Source of the DNA: Chthonomonadales bacterium
GTDB lineage: Bacteria; Armatimonadota; Chthonomonadetes; Chthonomonadales; CAJBBX01
Assembly: GCA_020849275.1 (NCBI GenBank)
Contig: JADLGO010000064.1
Span: forward strand, 70,289 to 134,288
DNA length: 64,000 bases
Direction: 5' to 3'
Within the stretch, counting starts at the first letter, position 1. Every line of letters begins with the position of its first letter. A model generated the notes under the pieces. That model had not been told where the DNA came from and made no database searches. It saw only the letters and a list, made by a program, of their open reading frames with translations. Position numbers and translations under genes: made by a program. Positions 51,856 through 61,240 of this stretch are shown piece after piece.

Positions 51856-52416
51856 TTGATCGATACCAGCGACTTCCGCAACGGCCTGAGCATACGCCAG
51901 GACAGCGACATCTTCACCATCGTCGAGTTCCAGCACGTTAAGCCCGGAAAGGGCGGCGCCTTCGTGCGCACCAGGCTGCGCAACGTGCGCACCGGCGCGG
52001 TCATCGAGAAGACCTTCCGGGCCGGCGAGAAGATGGAGCAGGCCCGCCTCGAACGGCGTCCCATGCAGTTCCTCTACGTGCAGGAGGACCTCTACTTCCT
52101 CATGGACACGGAGACCTACGAGCAGATCTCCGTGCCTCGTTCGGCCTTCGGCGACCCGGTGAAGTACCTCAAGGACGGAACGGAAGTCACGGTACTCGAC
52201 CACGACGGCACCGTGATCGGCGTGGAGGTTCCCTTCTTCGTGGAGCTCGAGGTGGTGGAGACCGATCCCGGAGTGCGCGGCGACACGGCGGCCGGGGGCT
52301 CCAAGCCGGCCAAGGTGGCGACGGGAGCGGTCATCCAGGTCCCCTTCTTCATCAACGTCGGCGACCGCGTCAAGATCGACACGCGGACCGACTCGTACCT
52401 CGAGCGCGTTAAGTAG
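51856..52416 (+). CDS. efp: Translation elongation factor P
   Basis: A 186-residue EF-P, which relieves ribosome stalling at polyproline. Domain I carries the loop [16 protein letters not shown], with Lys32 at the tip that reaches the peptidyl transferase centre and is modified in many bacteria. Domains II-III follow ([49 protein letters not shown]). The start is TTG, fixed by the family opening (M)IDTSDFRNG and GGAGGTG nine nt upstream. It heads the block that ends with accC. No epmA or ymfI-like modification gene is nearby. Confidence 0.97.
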   Translation: MIDTSDFRNGLSIRQDSDIFTIVEFQHVKPGKGGAFVRTRLRNVRTGAVIEKTFRAGEKMEQARLERRPMQFLYVQEDLYFLMDTETYEQISVPRSAFGDPVKYLKDGTEVTVLDHDGTVIGVEVPFFVELEVVETDPGVRGDTAAGGSKPAKVATGAVIQVPFFINVGDRVKIDTRTDSYLERVK

Positions 52417-52447
52417 GGGCCGCGCGCCCATTCCGAGGGCCTTGCCT

Positions 52448-53710
52448 GTGCGGTCAAGCCGACGCACGCGAAGCTCGTCCTCCGAGCGACTGTTCCAGAC
52501 GTTTCTGGACTGGGTCCGCCGGCTCGGGCAGCTCGCGACAATCATCGCGCTGGTTGCCGTCGCCTACCTCCTGTATGGGCTGTTCGCCGGCGGCATCACC
52601 GTGTGGGGCACCCTCGACGCGGCGGCACGGGCGCGCATCGGCTCCAACGTCCATCTCGGAATCCAGGTCCTCAACATCTCCATCGGCGTCCTGCTCCTAT
52701 CGCTCTGCGTGCTCTACTACGACGAGGAGACGCTCGGCTACGCGCTCGTGGCCTCCTCCGTGCTCCTCTACTACGGCGTCCCCTTCCTGATGGACTATCT
52801 GATGGTCGGGCAGTTCGCCCAATGGGAGCGCACGGGCAACGTCGCGGCCCTCTCGATCTACAACGAGTTGCGCTTCGTGGGCGTGGCGAGCGCGGTGCCG
52901 GGCGTCATCCTCACGGTGCGCGACCTGTTCCTGCGGCTCCTCGACGGCGTGGGGCGCAAGCGCGACCAGTTCAGCGCCATGCCGTATGGCGGCACGGTGC
53001 AGGAGGAGACCCCCGTGAGCCCGGCGCTCATCGGGGCCCTGGCCAAGTGCTGGCAGCTTCCGTTCTGCCGCGAGTTCGTGCGCATCCGCTGCCCCATCTT
53101 CCACGCGCGCACGCGCTGCTGGCGCGAGCGCGTGGGCTGCATGTGCGAGGAGACCGTCATCCGGCACGCGATGGACGCCATGATGGCGGAGGTCGAGGTC
53201 AAGCGCCCGGACGGGCCCGTCGACTTCGCCGCGGTCGTGCCGGACGAGCGCCGGATCGACCTGGACAACCCGACCGGCGTGAAGAAGCCCGTCTGGGAAG
53301 CTCCGCCGCCGCGCGCGCCGAAGATCTCGCGCAAGCAGGTTCGCATCCCTCACAACCCCAACCTCACCATGCCCGTGAAGCGAGAGCGCTGCCGAAACTG
53401 CGTGATCTACAACGAGCACCAGCGCCTGAAGTACCAGGCCCTGGCGCCGCTGATCGTGCTGGCGCTGCCGGCCCTTGCTTACTGGCGGTTCGCCGAGATC
53501 CAGGGGGGCTTGAACCACTTCCTGCGGACGGCCGATCGCGTCATGTCCCGGCTATCGTTGGACCCGCACGCGCGCGAGTTCGGCATCGTCAGCAGCATCA
53601 CGTCGGCCAGCGTGCTGGCCGAGTACATCCTGATCGGCTGCCTCGTGGTCATCTTCACCACCATGGTGCTGCGGCTGCTGGAGTACCTCGTGTTCAAGCT
53701 GAAGGTATGA
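52448..53710 (+). CDS. Membrane protein with cysteine-rich soluble domain, function unknown
   Basis: A 420-residue protein. Four hydrophobic helices lie in residues ~28-165 and two more near the C-terminus. The soluble part between has a dense cysteine cluster: CWQLPFCREFVRIRC, HARTRCWRERVGCMCEE and, further on, RCRNCVIYNEHQ, about eight Cys that could bind metal or an Fe-S cluster. The family was not recognised. It lies 31 nt after efp and overlaps the carrier-like gene by ATGA, so it belongs to this operon. GTG 52448 fits the GAGGG site better than TTG 52442. Confidence 0.7.
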   Translation: MRSSRRTRSSSSERLFQTFLDWVRRLGQLATIIALVAVAYLLYGLFAGGITVWGTLDAAARARIGSNVHLGIQVLNISIGVLLLSLCVLYYDEETLGYALVASSVLLYYGVPFLMDYLMVGQFAQWERTGNVAALSIYNELRFVGVASAVPGVILTVRDLFLRLLDGVGRKRDQFSAMPYGGTVQEETPVSPALIGALAKCWQLPFCREFVRIRCPIFHARTRCWRERVGCMCEETVIRHAMDAMMAEVEVKRPDGPVDFAAVVPDERRIDLDNPTGVKKPVWEAPPPRAPKISRKQVRIPHNPNLTMPVKRERCRNCVIYNEHQRLKYQALAPLIVLALPALAYWRFAEIQGGLNHFLRTADRVMSRLSLDPHAREFGIVSSITSASVLAEYILIGCLVVIFTTMVLRLLEYLVFKLKV

Positions 53711-54177
53711 GGCGCGGCGTCATGATGGCACCCGGGTTGTTGAGCGATCTCGAGAAGCTGGTCGACCTGGTGGCCGGCGCGGCCGTGGTCGAGGTGACCG
53801 TGCGCTCTGGCGACCTGCGGATCACCATCCGCAAGCCCGGCGGCGCGCCCGGCGGCGCGCCCCCGACACGCCCGGGCGAGGTCCGCGCGCCCGCCGCGCT
53901 TCCGGCGGTTACAGCCGCCGCCGCGCCGGCCGCGGGGGCGCGCCCGGGGGAGCGGTGGGTCACCGCGCCCCTCGTGGGGGTGTTTCATCCGGCAGAGCCG
54001 CCCGTGCTGATCGGCGTGCGCGTGCGTGAGGGGCAGGTGGTCGGACTCATCGAGTCGATGCGCATCATGAGCGACGTGCGCGCGCCCGAGCCGGGTGTGA
54101 TCATCGAGGCGCTCGTGGAGGACGGCATGCCGGTGGAGTTCGGGCAGCCGCTCTTCGCTCTGCACCCCTCGGACTGA
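53707..54177 (+). CDS. BCCP homologue lacking the biotinyl lysine (BADC-like)
   Basis: A 156-residue AccB homologue. The N-terminal segment LLSDLEKLVDLVAGAAVVEVTVRSGDLRITIRK parallels that of the accB product, then a Pro/Ala linker, then a biotinyl/lipoyl fold from about residue 84. At the biotin site the usual E-A-M-K is E-S-M-R (116-119): arginine replaces the lysine, codon CGC. It cannot be biotinylated at this place. Plant chloroplasts and some bacteria have such lysine-less proteins (BADC) that regulate acetyl-CoA carboxylase by joining the carrier complex. It lies two genes before accC, in the usual accB slot. Confidence 0.85.
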   Translation: MRRGVMMAPGLLSDLEKLVDLVAGAAVVEVTVRSGDLRITIRKPGGAPGGAPPTRPGEVRAPAALPAVTAAAAPAAGARPGERWVTAPLVGVFHPAEPPVLIGVRVREGQVVGLIESMRIMSDVRAPEPGVIIEALVEDGMPVEFGQPLFALHPSD

Positions 54178-54210
54178 CGACGCCGGGACGCGCCGCCCCG
54201 GAGGAGAGCC

Positions 54211-54582
54211 ATGATGAGAGCGGACCGCGACCGGTGGCGGGGCCTCGGGCTCATCGAGGTGCTGGTGGTCGCCGTGCTGCTGATCGCCCTGGCGGCGTTC
54301 CTGCTGCCGCGCTACCTGGGAGGGCGTGCCGGCGGCAAGGTGGTGCGCGCCCCGATCACCGTGGCGCGCGACGCCGTGTGCCGTACCGACCTCAACAGCG
54401 TGAGGCAGAGCATCCAGGCGGCCGCCGCGGGCGACCCGGACGGTCGCCCCGTGGGCAGCCTCGAGGAGTTGCGGGAGTTGACGCCGGACCTCAAGCGCTG
54501 TCCCGTGGGCGGGGAGCCCTACGTCTACGACCCGCGCACCGGGCAGGTGCGCTGCCCGCACCCGGGGCACGAGAGCTACTGA
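54211..54582 (+). CDS. Small minor-prepilin-like protein in the acc operon
   Basis: A 123-residue protein. The stalk WRGLGLIEVLVVAVLLIALAAF resembles a prepilin N-terminus (Gly, then LIE with the Glu5 equivalent) though Phe is replaced by Leu. The soluble part (CRTDLNSVRQSIQAAAAGDPDG, LTPDLKRCPVGGEPYVYDPRTGQVRCPH) resembles the end of GspG/DUF1559 proteins and has three cysteines. GGAGGAGAG precedes the ATG. Its place between a carrier homologue and accC is unexpected. Confidence 0.75.
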   Translation: MMRADRDRWRGLGLIEVLVVAVLLIALAAFLLPRYLGGRAGGKVVRAPITVARDAVCRTDLNSVRQSIQAAAAGDPDGRPVGSLEELRELTPDLKRCPVGGEPYVYDPRTGQVRCPHPGHESY

Positions 54583-54599
54583 GCGCACGCCACAACCGC

Positions 54600-55955
<1,356 letters not shown>

Positions 55956-56015
55956 TCTGGGCGCGCGTTCGCGCTGCCGCCGCGGGGCACGCCGCGCGAG
56001 CCGGGGGGGCGGCGC

Positions 56016-56723
56016 TCAGCCCGTCAGGCGCTGCACGCGGCGGCGCCGCGCGGACGGCGGCGCCGCGAACGCCACGGCATGCCCAACCCCCATCTCGCAG
56101 CCGCGCACCCGCGCCAGCGACCGGTAGTAGTCGATGTAGGCGAAGCGCGACACACCGCCGCGGAACAGCTCATAGCGCTCGGCCACGTGCTGCCAGAGTG
56201 CCATGTCCTCCTCCGTCACCTCCAAGAAGGTCTCCGCCACGAACCCCTCCTGGTCCTCCCAGTTCTCGGCGTAGAGGAGGCGATAGACACCGTGGGCGGG
56301 GTCCGATCGCTGGAAGCCGGCGATCGCCGCATAGAACATGGCGTGCGGCACGTTGTCGGCGCAGGCGGTGTGATCCTTGTGCATACTGCCGCGCCAGTGG
56401 GTCAGCACGGCCCGCGGGCGGCAGACACGGATGACGTCGGCGATGCGCAGTTGGGCCTCCTGGGTGCAGGGGAGCTCGCCGTCCGCGTAGTCCAGCGCGA
56501 ACATGCGCGCGCCGAGCGCCGCGGCGGCCTCCTCGGCCTCCGCGCGCTTCTGGCGCGCGTAGGCATCGGGCGCCAGCCTCGGGTGGCCCTTCTCGCCCGG
56601 CGTCAGGTGCAGCATCGCGATGCCTCCGCCCTGGCGCGCGTGGGCGGCCAGCGCCATGCCGCAAGCGATCTCGCAGTCGCCCATGTGCGCGCCGATGGCC
56701 AGGATCTCCACTCCCTCGCTCAT
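56016..56723 (-). CDS. PIG-L (LmbE) family deacetylase-like protein, HMGD variant
   Basis: A 235-residue protein. The family normally opens with a zinc-binding HPDDE motif; here it is AIGAHMGDCEIACG, keeping His and the second Asp (zinc ligands) but with Gly in place of the Asp that acts as base. HWRGSMHKDHTACADNV supplies the second His ligands. Known members deacetylate GlcNAc-containing compounds such as mycothiol or bacillithiol precursors. The variant may form a distinct subfamily. ATG 56723 overlaps the stop of the double-GNAT gene (ATGA) and has AAAGGAG upstream; it is last in a four-gene operon. Confidence 0.8.
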   Translation of the reverse strand: MSEGVEILAIGAHMGDCEIACGMALAAHARQGGGIAMLHLTPGEKGHPRLAPDAYARQKRAEAEEAAAALGARMFALDYADGELPCTQEAQLRIADVIRVCRPRAVLTHWRGSMHKDHTACADNVPHAMFYAAIAGFQRSDPAHGVYRLLYAENWEDQEGFVAETFLEVTEEDMALWQHVAERYELFRGGVSRFAYIDYYRSLARVRGCEMGVGHAVAFAAPPSARRRRVQRLTG

Positions 56724-57673
56724 GTTCCCAGCTCCTTTCGCATCACGGCGAACCTCCTCGTCTCCCGGAACCCCGCCGCCGCATAGAGCCGCTCGGCGGT
56801 GCGGTCGTCCGACCACAGGAACCAGGCCGCGTGCAGGCCCTCTGCCCGCATCGCCTCCAGGGTCTTGTACATGAGCACCTGCCCGAGGCCTCGGCCCCGG
56901 TGCGCGGCGGCAACACCGATCGGGCCGAAGCGCTCGCCATCATGGTGGCTGAAGCCCAGAACCTCGCCGCCCGCCCCGGCTGCGGTCCAGAGGCGCGCCG
57001 CGCGGTCGCCGGTCTCCGCGCTGGCTGCGGCTTCGCGCGCCAGGCGCTGCCAGTCGCCGGGGAACTCGCGCGCCAGGAAGGCGAGCAGGGCCGGTAGTTG
57101 CTCGGCGGAGCAGGGGGCCGCCCGCACGCCCTCCGCGGCGAGCATGGCCTCTCGCTCGTGGACCCAGGCCGGGCGGCTGAGGCCGGGAAGGGCGCAGTCC
57201 ATCGCCACCGGGCGGTACACCTCGGAATAGCCGCGGGCGGCCAGGAAGCGCAGCGCCTCCGGGTAGGCCCGCACATCGACTCCCGGTGTCCAGTAGCCCG
57301 GAGCGTAGGGCGACACGAGCGCGACCCGCCTGCCGCGTGCCTCCAGGTAGGCCTCCGCGTCGGCGAGCAGCGCCGAGCCCACGCCGCGCCCGCGGGCCTC
57401 CGGCGCCACGGCCAGCAGCGTGACGTACCCGCGATCGGGGTCGGGGGGCGCGTCCTCCAGCGGCACGCGCCGGGCGATGGCGAGGGCGAAGCCGGCGACC
57501 GCTCCGCCGATCCGCGCCACCGGCGCGCCGGCGGCGTCGAAGTTGGGGTCCAGGAGCACCTTGCGCACAAAGGCCGCGCGCGTCACCGGGTCCGCCGTGA
57601 GCGCGTTCGCCAGGAGCGAGACGACGGCGCCCAGGTCTCCCCCAACGTACGGCGCGATCCGGGTGGCGCTCAC
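56720..57673 (-). CDS. Tandem double GNAT acetyltransferase
   Basis: A 317-residue protein with two GNAT folds. The first (1-160) has LLAVAPEARGRGVGSALLADAEAYL; the second (165-317) has GPIGVAAAHRGRGLGQVLMYKTLEAMRAEG and ERLYAAAGFRETRRF. Both acetyl-CoA loops look intact. This arrangement resembles mycothiol synthase (MshD) and similar double GNATs. Together with the PIG-L gene it recalls a deacetylate-then-acetylate pair in low-molecular-weight thiol or sugar metabolism, but no MshA/MshC-type gene is here. The GTG start overlaps the preceding stop (GTGA). Confidence 0.8.
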   Translation of the reverse strand: MSATRIAPYVGGDLGAVVSLLANALTADPVTRAAFVRKVLLDPNFDAAGAPVARIGGAVAGFALAIARRVPLEDAPPDPDRGYVTLLAVAPEARGRGVGSALLADAEAYLEARGRRVALVSPYAPGYWTPGVDVRAYPEALRFLAARGYSEVYRPVAMDCALPGLSRPAWVHEREAMLAAEGVRAAPCSAEQLPALLAFLAREFPGDWQRLAREAAASAETGDRAARLWTAAGAGGEVLGFSHHDGERFGPIGVAAAHRGRGLGQVLMYKTLEAMRAEGLHAAWFLWSDDRTAERLYAAAGFRETRRFAVMRKELGT

Positions 57674-58401
57674 CGCGCGGCCTGGCCGGCCGCCCGACCG
57701 GCGGACGCGCGCACGAACGCCCGGAAGAGCGACAGGCAGCGCGGGCAGGCCTGAACCATGTCCTCGGGATGGAACTGCACGGCGAGCACGAACGCGGCGT
57801 CCGGCGCCTCCACGCCCTCGATGATGCCGTCCTCGGCGCGGGCGCTCACCGCCAACCCGGCCGCGACGCGACGCAGCGCCTGGTGGTGGAAGGTGTTGAC
57901 GCGCCAGGAGCCCGCCCCGACGATCGCCGCGAGGCGCGAGCCGGCCTCCACGTCGATGACATGGGTGGCCTCCGCGCGCGGCGCCTCCTGTCGGTGGGCG
58001 AGGGCGCCCGGCACCTGCGCGGGGATGTCCTGCCAGAGCGTGCCCCCGAGCGCCACGTTCAGCGTCTGGATGCCCCGGCAGATGGCGAGCGTGGGCAGGT
58101 CGCGCCGGAGCGCCTCGGCGATGAGCGGGATCTCGACGCCGTCGCGCGCCGGGTCCTCCTCGACGGTGCCGTTGAGCGTCGTCTCGCCGTAGCGGGCCGG
58201 CGCCACGTCGCGCCCGCCGGAGAGCAGCAGCCCGTCCAGCCGAGCCGCTGCCTCCCGGGCCGCGACCTCCCCGACGTTGGTGATGGCGACCGGAAGGCCG
58301 CCGGCCAATCGTACGGCGCGGCCGTAGCTGCGGTTCAGCCGATCGCCCTCCGGGCCGCTCGCCACGGTGCCGGTGGTGATGCCGATGAGCGGTGGATGCA
58401 T
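57670..58401 (-). CDS. Class I glutamine amidotransferase-like hydrolase (peptidase C26, PuuD type)
   Basis: A 243-residue protein. It has the C26 features: PLIGITTGTV at the start, DGLLLSGGRDVAPARYGE, the nucleophile Cys in LAICRGIQTLNVALGGTLWQDI, and the His/Glu pair in AVQFHPEDM. Relatives hydrolyse gamma-glutamyl bonds, as PuuD does in putrescine breakdown. It lies nine nt after the ferritin-VIT1 gene and overlaps the double-GNAT gene, so it is part of that operon. A gamma-glutamyl thiol or amine is a plausible substrate. Confidence 0.88.
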   Translation of the reverse strand: MHPPLIGITTGTVASGPEGDRLNRSYGRAVRLAGGLPVAITNVGEVAAREAAARLDGLLLSGGRDVAPARYGETTLNGTVEEDPARDGVEIPLIAEALRRDLPTLAICRGIQTLNVALGGTLWQDIPAQVPGALAHRQEAPRAEATHVIDVEAGSRLAAIVGAGSWRVNTFHHQALRRVAAGLAVSARAEDGIIEGVEAPDAAFVLAVQFHPEDMVQACPRCLSLFRAFVRASAGRAAGQAAR

Positions 58402-58410
58402 GGTGTGTGC

Positions 58411-59565
58411 CTAGCCCAGCCGAAACATGACCCCGAGGACGTAGGTGACGACGCCCATCACGACGCCCACCGCCGTCATCTCGAGGCCGGAGACGAACCA
58501 GTGGCGCGCCGTCACCAGGCTCTTGGCGGCGCCCACGGCGAAGTGGGCGAGCGTGCTGATGGCCGCGGAGGCGACAAGCGCGCGCGCGCCGCCGGCGAAC
58601 AGGAACGGCAGGACCGGGATGAGCGCTCCGATCGCGGTGGAGACGCTCGCGGTGCCGAGCGCGAGCCAGGGGTTGGGCAGGTGGCGCTCCGAGAGGCCGA
58701 GCTCCTCCTGGGCCATCGTGCGCAGGAACTGCTCCGGCTGCCCGGAGATGGTGGCCGCCATGTGCTCGGCCTCGGCCTCGGTGAAGCCCTTGAGCTGGTA
58801 GATGAGCGCCAGCTCCTCGCGCTCGTGCTCCGGGGCCTCCTCGATCTCCCGCCGCTCGCGCCCGAGCTCGGCTTCATACACCTCCCGCTCGGAACGGCTG
58901 GCCAGAAACGCGCTGGAGCCCATGGAGAGCGCGCTTGCCAGCGTTCCGAGCAAGCCGGCGAACACCACCTGACGGCCGCTGTCGGAGTACCCGGCCATGC
59001 CGCTGACGATTCCGAAGACGGCTCCCAGGCCGTCGTTCACGCCGTAGATGGCGTCGCCGATCCAGCTTCCCGTGGTGACGTGCCATCTCTCGCCCTTGAG
59101 GATCGCCTCGAGGCGGGTGGCCGGGCCGCCGGGGCCATGCATGGCCTGAAGCAGGCGCGAGTGGGCCCGCTCCTCGCGCTCAACGCTCAGGAACAGCTCC
59201 CGGGAGGCGGCGTCGCCGGCAAGGACGCCAGCGTTGCGCTCGGAGGAGGCGCGGGCGCGCTCTTCTTCGGCCTCCATGCCGCGCAGCATGGCCTCCACGC
59301 CGACCATGCGCGCGCGCAGCCGGTCCGCTGGTCCGACGCGCTCCTCGACTGCGGGGAGGGGTCCGCCGAGCTCGACGATACGCTCCGCGAACCGGCGGGC
59401 GTGGCTCCTCTCGGAGTGGGCGAGACGCTCGAGGAGGGAGCGGCGCTTCGCGTCGCACTGCGCCTCCGCCATCATGCGGTAGAGGCCCGCGGCCCGCAAC
59501 TCGCGGGCGTGCGCATCCCGGAGCGCGGCGAGCAACCTGGGGTCCGGCGGCGGAGGTCTCGTCAT
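58411..59565 (-). CDS. Ferritin-like/VIT1 fusion iron transporter (MbfA type)
   Basis: A 384-residue protein. Residues ~1-140 form a ferritin-like four-helix domain with the diiron ligands in AHARELRAAGLYRMMAE, LAHSERSHARRFAE and SVEREERAHSRLLQAM. Residues ~155-384 are the VIT1/CCC1 membrane transporter (WIGDAIYGVNDGLGAVFGIVSGMAGY, LSMGSSAFLASRSE, and three later helices). In Alpha-proteobacteria MbfA exports iron and protects from peroxide. The start is set by AGGA eight nt upstream and the loss of homology before residue 1. It is first in a four-gene minus-strand operon. Confidence 0.9.
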   Translation of the reverse strand: MTRPPPPDPRLLAALRDAHARELRAAGLYRMMAEAQCDAKRRSLLERLAHSERSHARRFAERIVELGGPLPAVEERVGPADRLRARMVGVEAMLRGMEAEEERARASSERNAGVLAGDAASRELFLSVEREERAHSRLLQAMHGPGGPATRLEAILKGERWHVTTGSWIGDAIYGVNDGLGAVFGIVSGMAGYSDSGRQVVFAGLLGTLASALSMGSSAFLASRSEREVYEAELGRERREIEEAPEHEREELALIYQLKGFTEAEAEHMAATISGQPEQFLRTMAQEELGLSERHLPNPWLALGTASVSTAIGALIPVLPFLFAGGARALVASAAISTLAHFAVGAAKSLVTARHWFVSGLEMTAVGVVMGVVTYVLGVMFRLG

Positions 59566-59797
59566 CGGGTCGTCCTGTTTGGGGGCGATGGGCGCGCCGA
59601 GCTCAGGGAGATTCGGGCGCCGCCGAGGCGATTCCTGCCGCTCACTGCGCGGCGCGCGGGGCGCCCGCTCCTCCAGTTGCCCTGCGTCGACGGCCATAAT
59701 GGGTTGTGCGGGATGCGGCTTACGGACGAGCCGAGTTACCCGCCAGGGCGACGCGTCGGCGTATGATGGGCACGAACGTCGCGTCCATGGATGGCGA

Positions 59798-61129
59798 ATG
59801 GCGACAATCAACCACCGTCGCATGACGGATGCGGCGATACAGGGCCTGCTGAGAGAGTACAGAACGGGACGCCAGAAGGCGGTTCGCGACCGGATCGTGA
59901 TGCAGTACGCAGGGCTGGTCGAGAGCGTTGCGCGGCGGTTCCTCGCATCGGCGGAGCCGCTGGAGGATCTCGTTCAGGAGGGCTACATCGGGCTGATCTC
60001 GGCCGTCGACGGCTACGATGCGGGCAAGGGCGTGAAGTTCAGCACCTACGCCACGCATTTCGTGATCGGCCAGATCAAGCACCACCTCCGCGACCGGGGC
60101 AAGATCATCAAAGAGCCCGCCTGGCTCCAGGAGCTGAACCAGCGCGTGTCGCGCGTGGTGGAGTCGCTGGCCCAGGAGCTCGGGCGCCCGCCCAGCAACG
60201 CCGAGATCGGCGCGCTGGTGGGCATGGCCGAGGAGGCGGTCGGCGACCTGCTGACCGCGCGCGAGGTCTTCAAGGTCGCCTCGCTGGACGGAGGCGAGCA
60301 CGACGACGAGAGTCCCTCGGCCTACGACCTCGAGCGGGTGAAGGGCGCCCGGGTCGAGTTCGAGGTTCCCATCGAGGATCGCCACGTACTGGAGACGGCG
60401 CTCCAGAAGCTCAAGGACCTGGAGCAGACGGTGGTGCACGAGTTCTTCTTCTGCGAGCGTAACCAGACGGAGATCGCGCGCAGCCTGGGTATCTCGTGCA
60501 ACTACGTCTCGCACATCCTGCGCAACTCAACGCGCAAGCTCCGCAAGATCCTGGTCAGCGACGAGCTGAAGGAGGCACAGCTCGAGGTGGCGCTCCTGCG
60601 GCGCAGGGCCGACGAGCAGGCGCAACGGGCCGAGGAGAGCTCGGTGGTCGACGGCCTCACGCGGCTCTACAATCGCCGCTACTTCGACAACAGGCTGGAC
60701 GAGGAACTCAACCGTGCGTCGCGCCACCAGCACCCCGTCGGCATCCTCTTCGCGGTTCTGCGCGGCCACGAGCACGTCGGCCGAGCCTATGGGACCCTGC
60801 GCGCGGAGGACGGCCTGCGCCATGCGGCCGACCTGGTGCGCGCGGCCGTCCGCCGCTCGGACATCGTCACGCGCTATGATGGGGTCACCTTCGGCCTGAT
60901 CCTCCCCCACACGGGCAGCCGGATCACCGTGGTCGTGGAGCGAGTGGGGCGATCCCTGGCTCGCTGGGTCGCGGAGAGCGGTCTGGCGGCGGGGCGCGCC
61001 CCCGTCGTCGTGGAGCTCGGCTGCGCCTGGTACCCGGGCGTGGCGTCGGCTGCGGCGGCGCTGGTGGAGCACGCGTTTGGCAGTCTGGATCGGGCGCCCC
61101 TGGGCGAGGCGCCGCCGGTGGCGGCGTAG
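59798..61129 (+). CDS. Sigma-70 family factor fused to a degenerate GGDEF domain
   Basis: A 443-residue fusion. Residues ~18-105 are sigma region 2 (LVESVARRFLASAEPLEDLVQEGYIGLISAVDGYD), ~110-165 region 3 and ~200-252 region 4 (ALQKLKDLEQTVVHEFFF, then EIARSLGISCNYVSHILRNSTRKLR), like SigB/SigF/FliA-type factors. A charged helix (255-283) leads to a GGDEF-fold domain that opens with DGLTRLYNRRYFDNRL and ends near 435. The GGDEF signature is RYDGVTF (359-365) and the Mg-binding FDID region is FAVLRG, so cyclase activity is unlikely. It may bind a nucleotide or partner. Start ATG 59798; ATG 59822 is an alternative. Confidence 0.88.
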   Translation: MATINHRRMTDAAIQGLLREYRTGRQKAVRDRIVMQYAGLVESVARRFLASAEPLEDLVQEGYIGLISAVDGYDAGKGVKFSTYATHFVIGQIKHHLRDRGKIIKEPAWLQELNQRVSRVVESLAQELGRPPSNAEIGALVGMAEEAVGDLLTAREVFKVASLDGGEHDDESPSAYDLERVKGARVEFEVPIEDRHVLETALQKLKDLEQTVVHEFFFCERNQTEIARSLGISCNYVSHILRNSTRKLRKILVSDELKEAQLEVALLRRRADEQAQRAEESSVVDGLTRLYNRRYFDNRLDEELNRASRHQHPVGILFAVLRGHEHVGRAYGTLRAEDGLRHAADLVRAAVRRSDIVTRYDGVTFGLILPHTGSRITVVVERVGRSLARWVAESGLAAGRAPVVVELGCAWYPGVASAAAALVEHAFGSLDRAPLGEAPPVAA

Positions 61130-61240
61130 CGTGGGGAGCCCTCCCGTCTCGCCTGTCGTCTTAGGTATACTGAAGTCCGAACGTCGCGTCGACCGCTCCG
61201 GCCTCGGCGTCGGGGCGGTTGACCGCCAGGGAGTAGCTCC

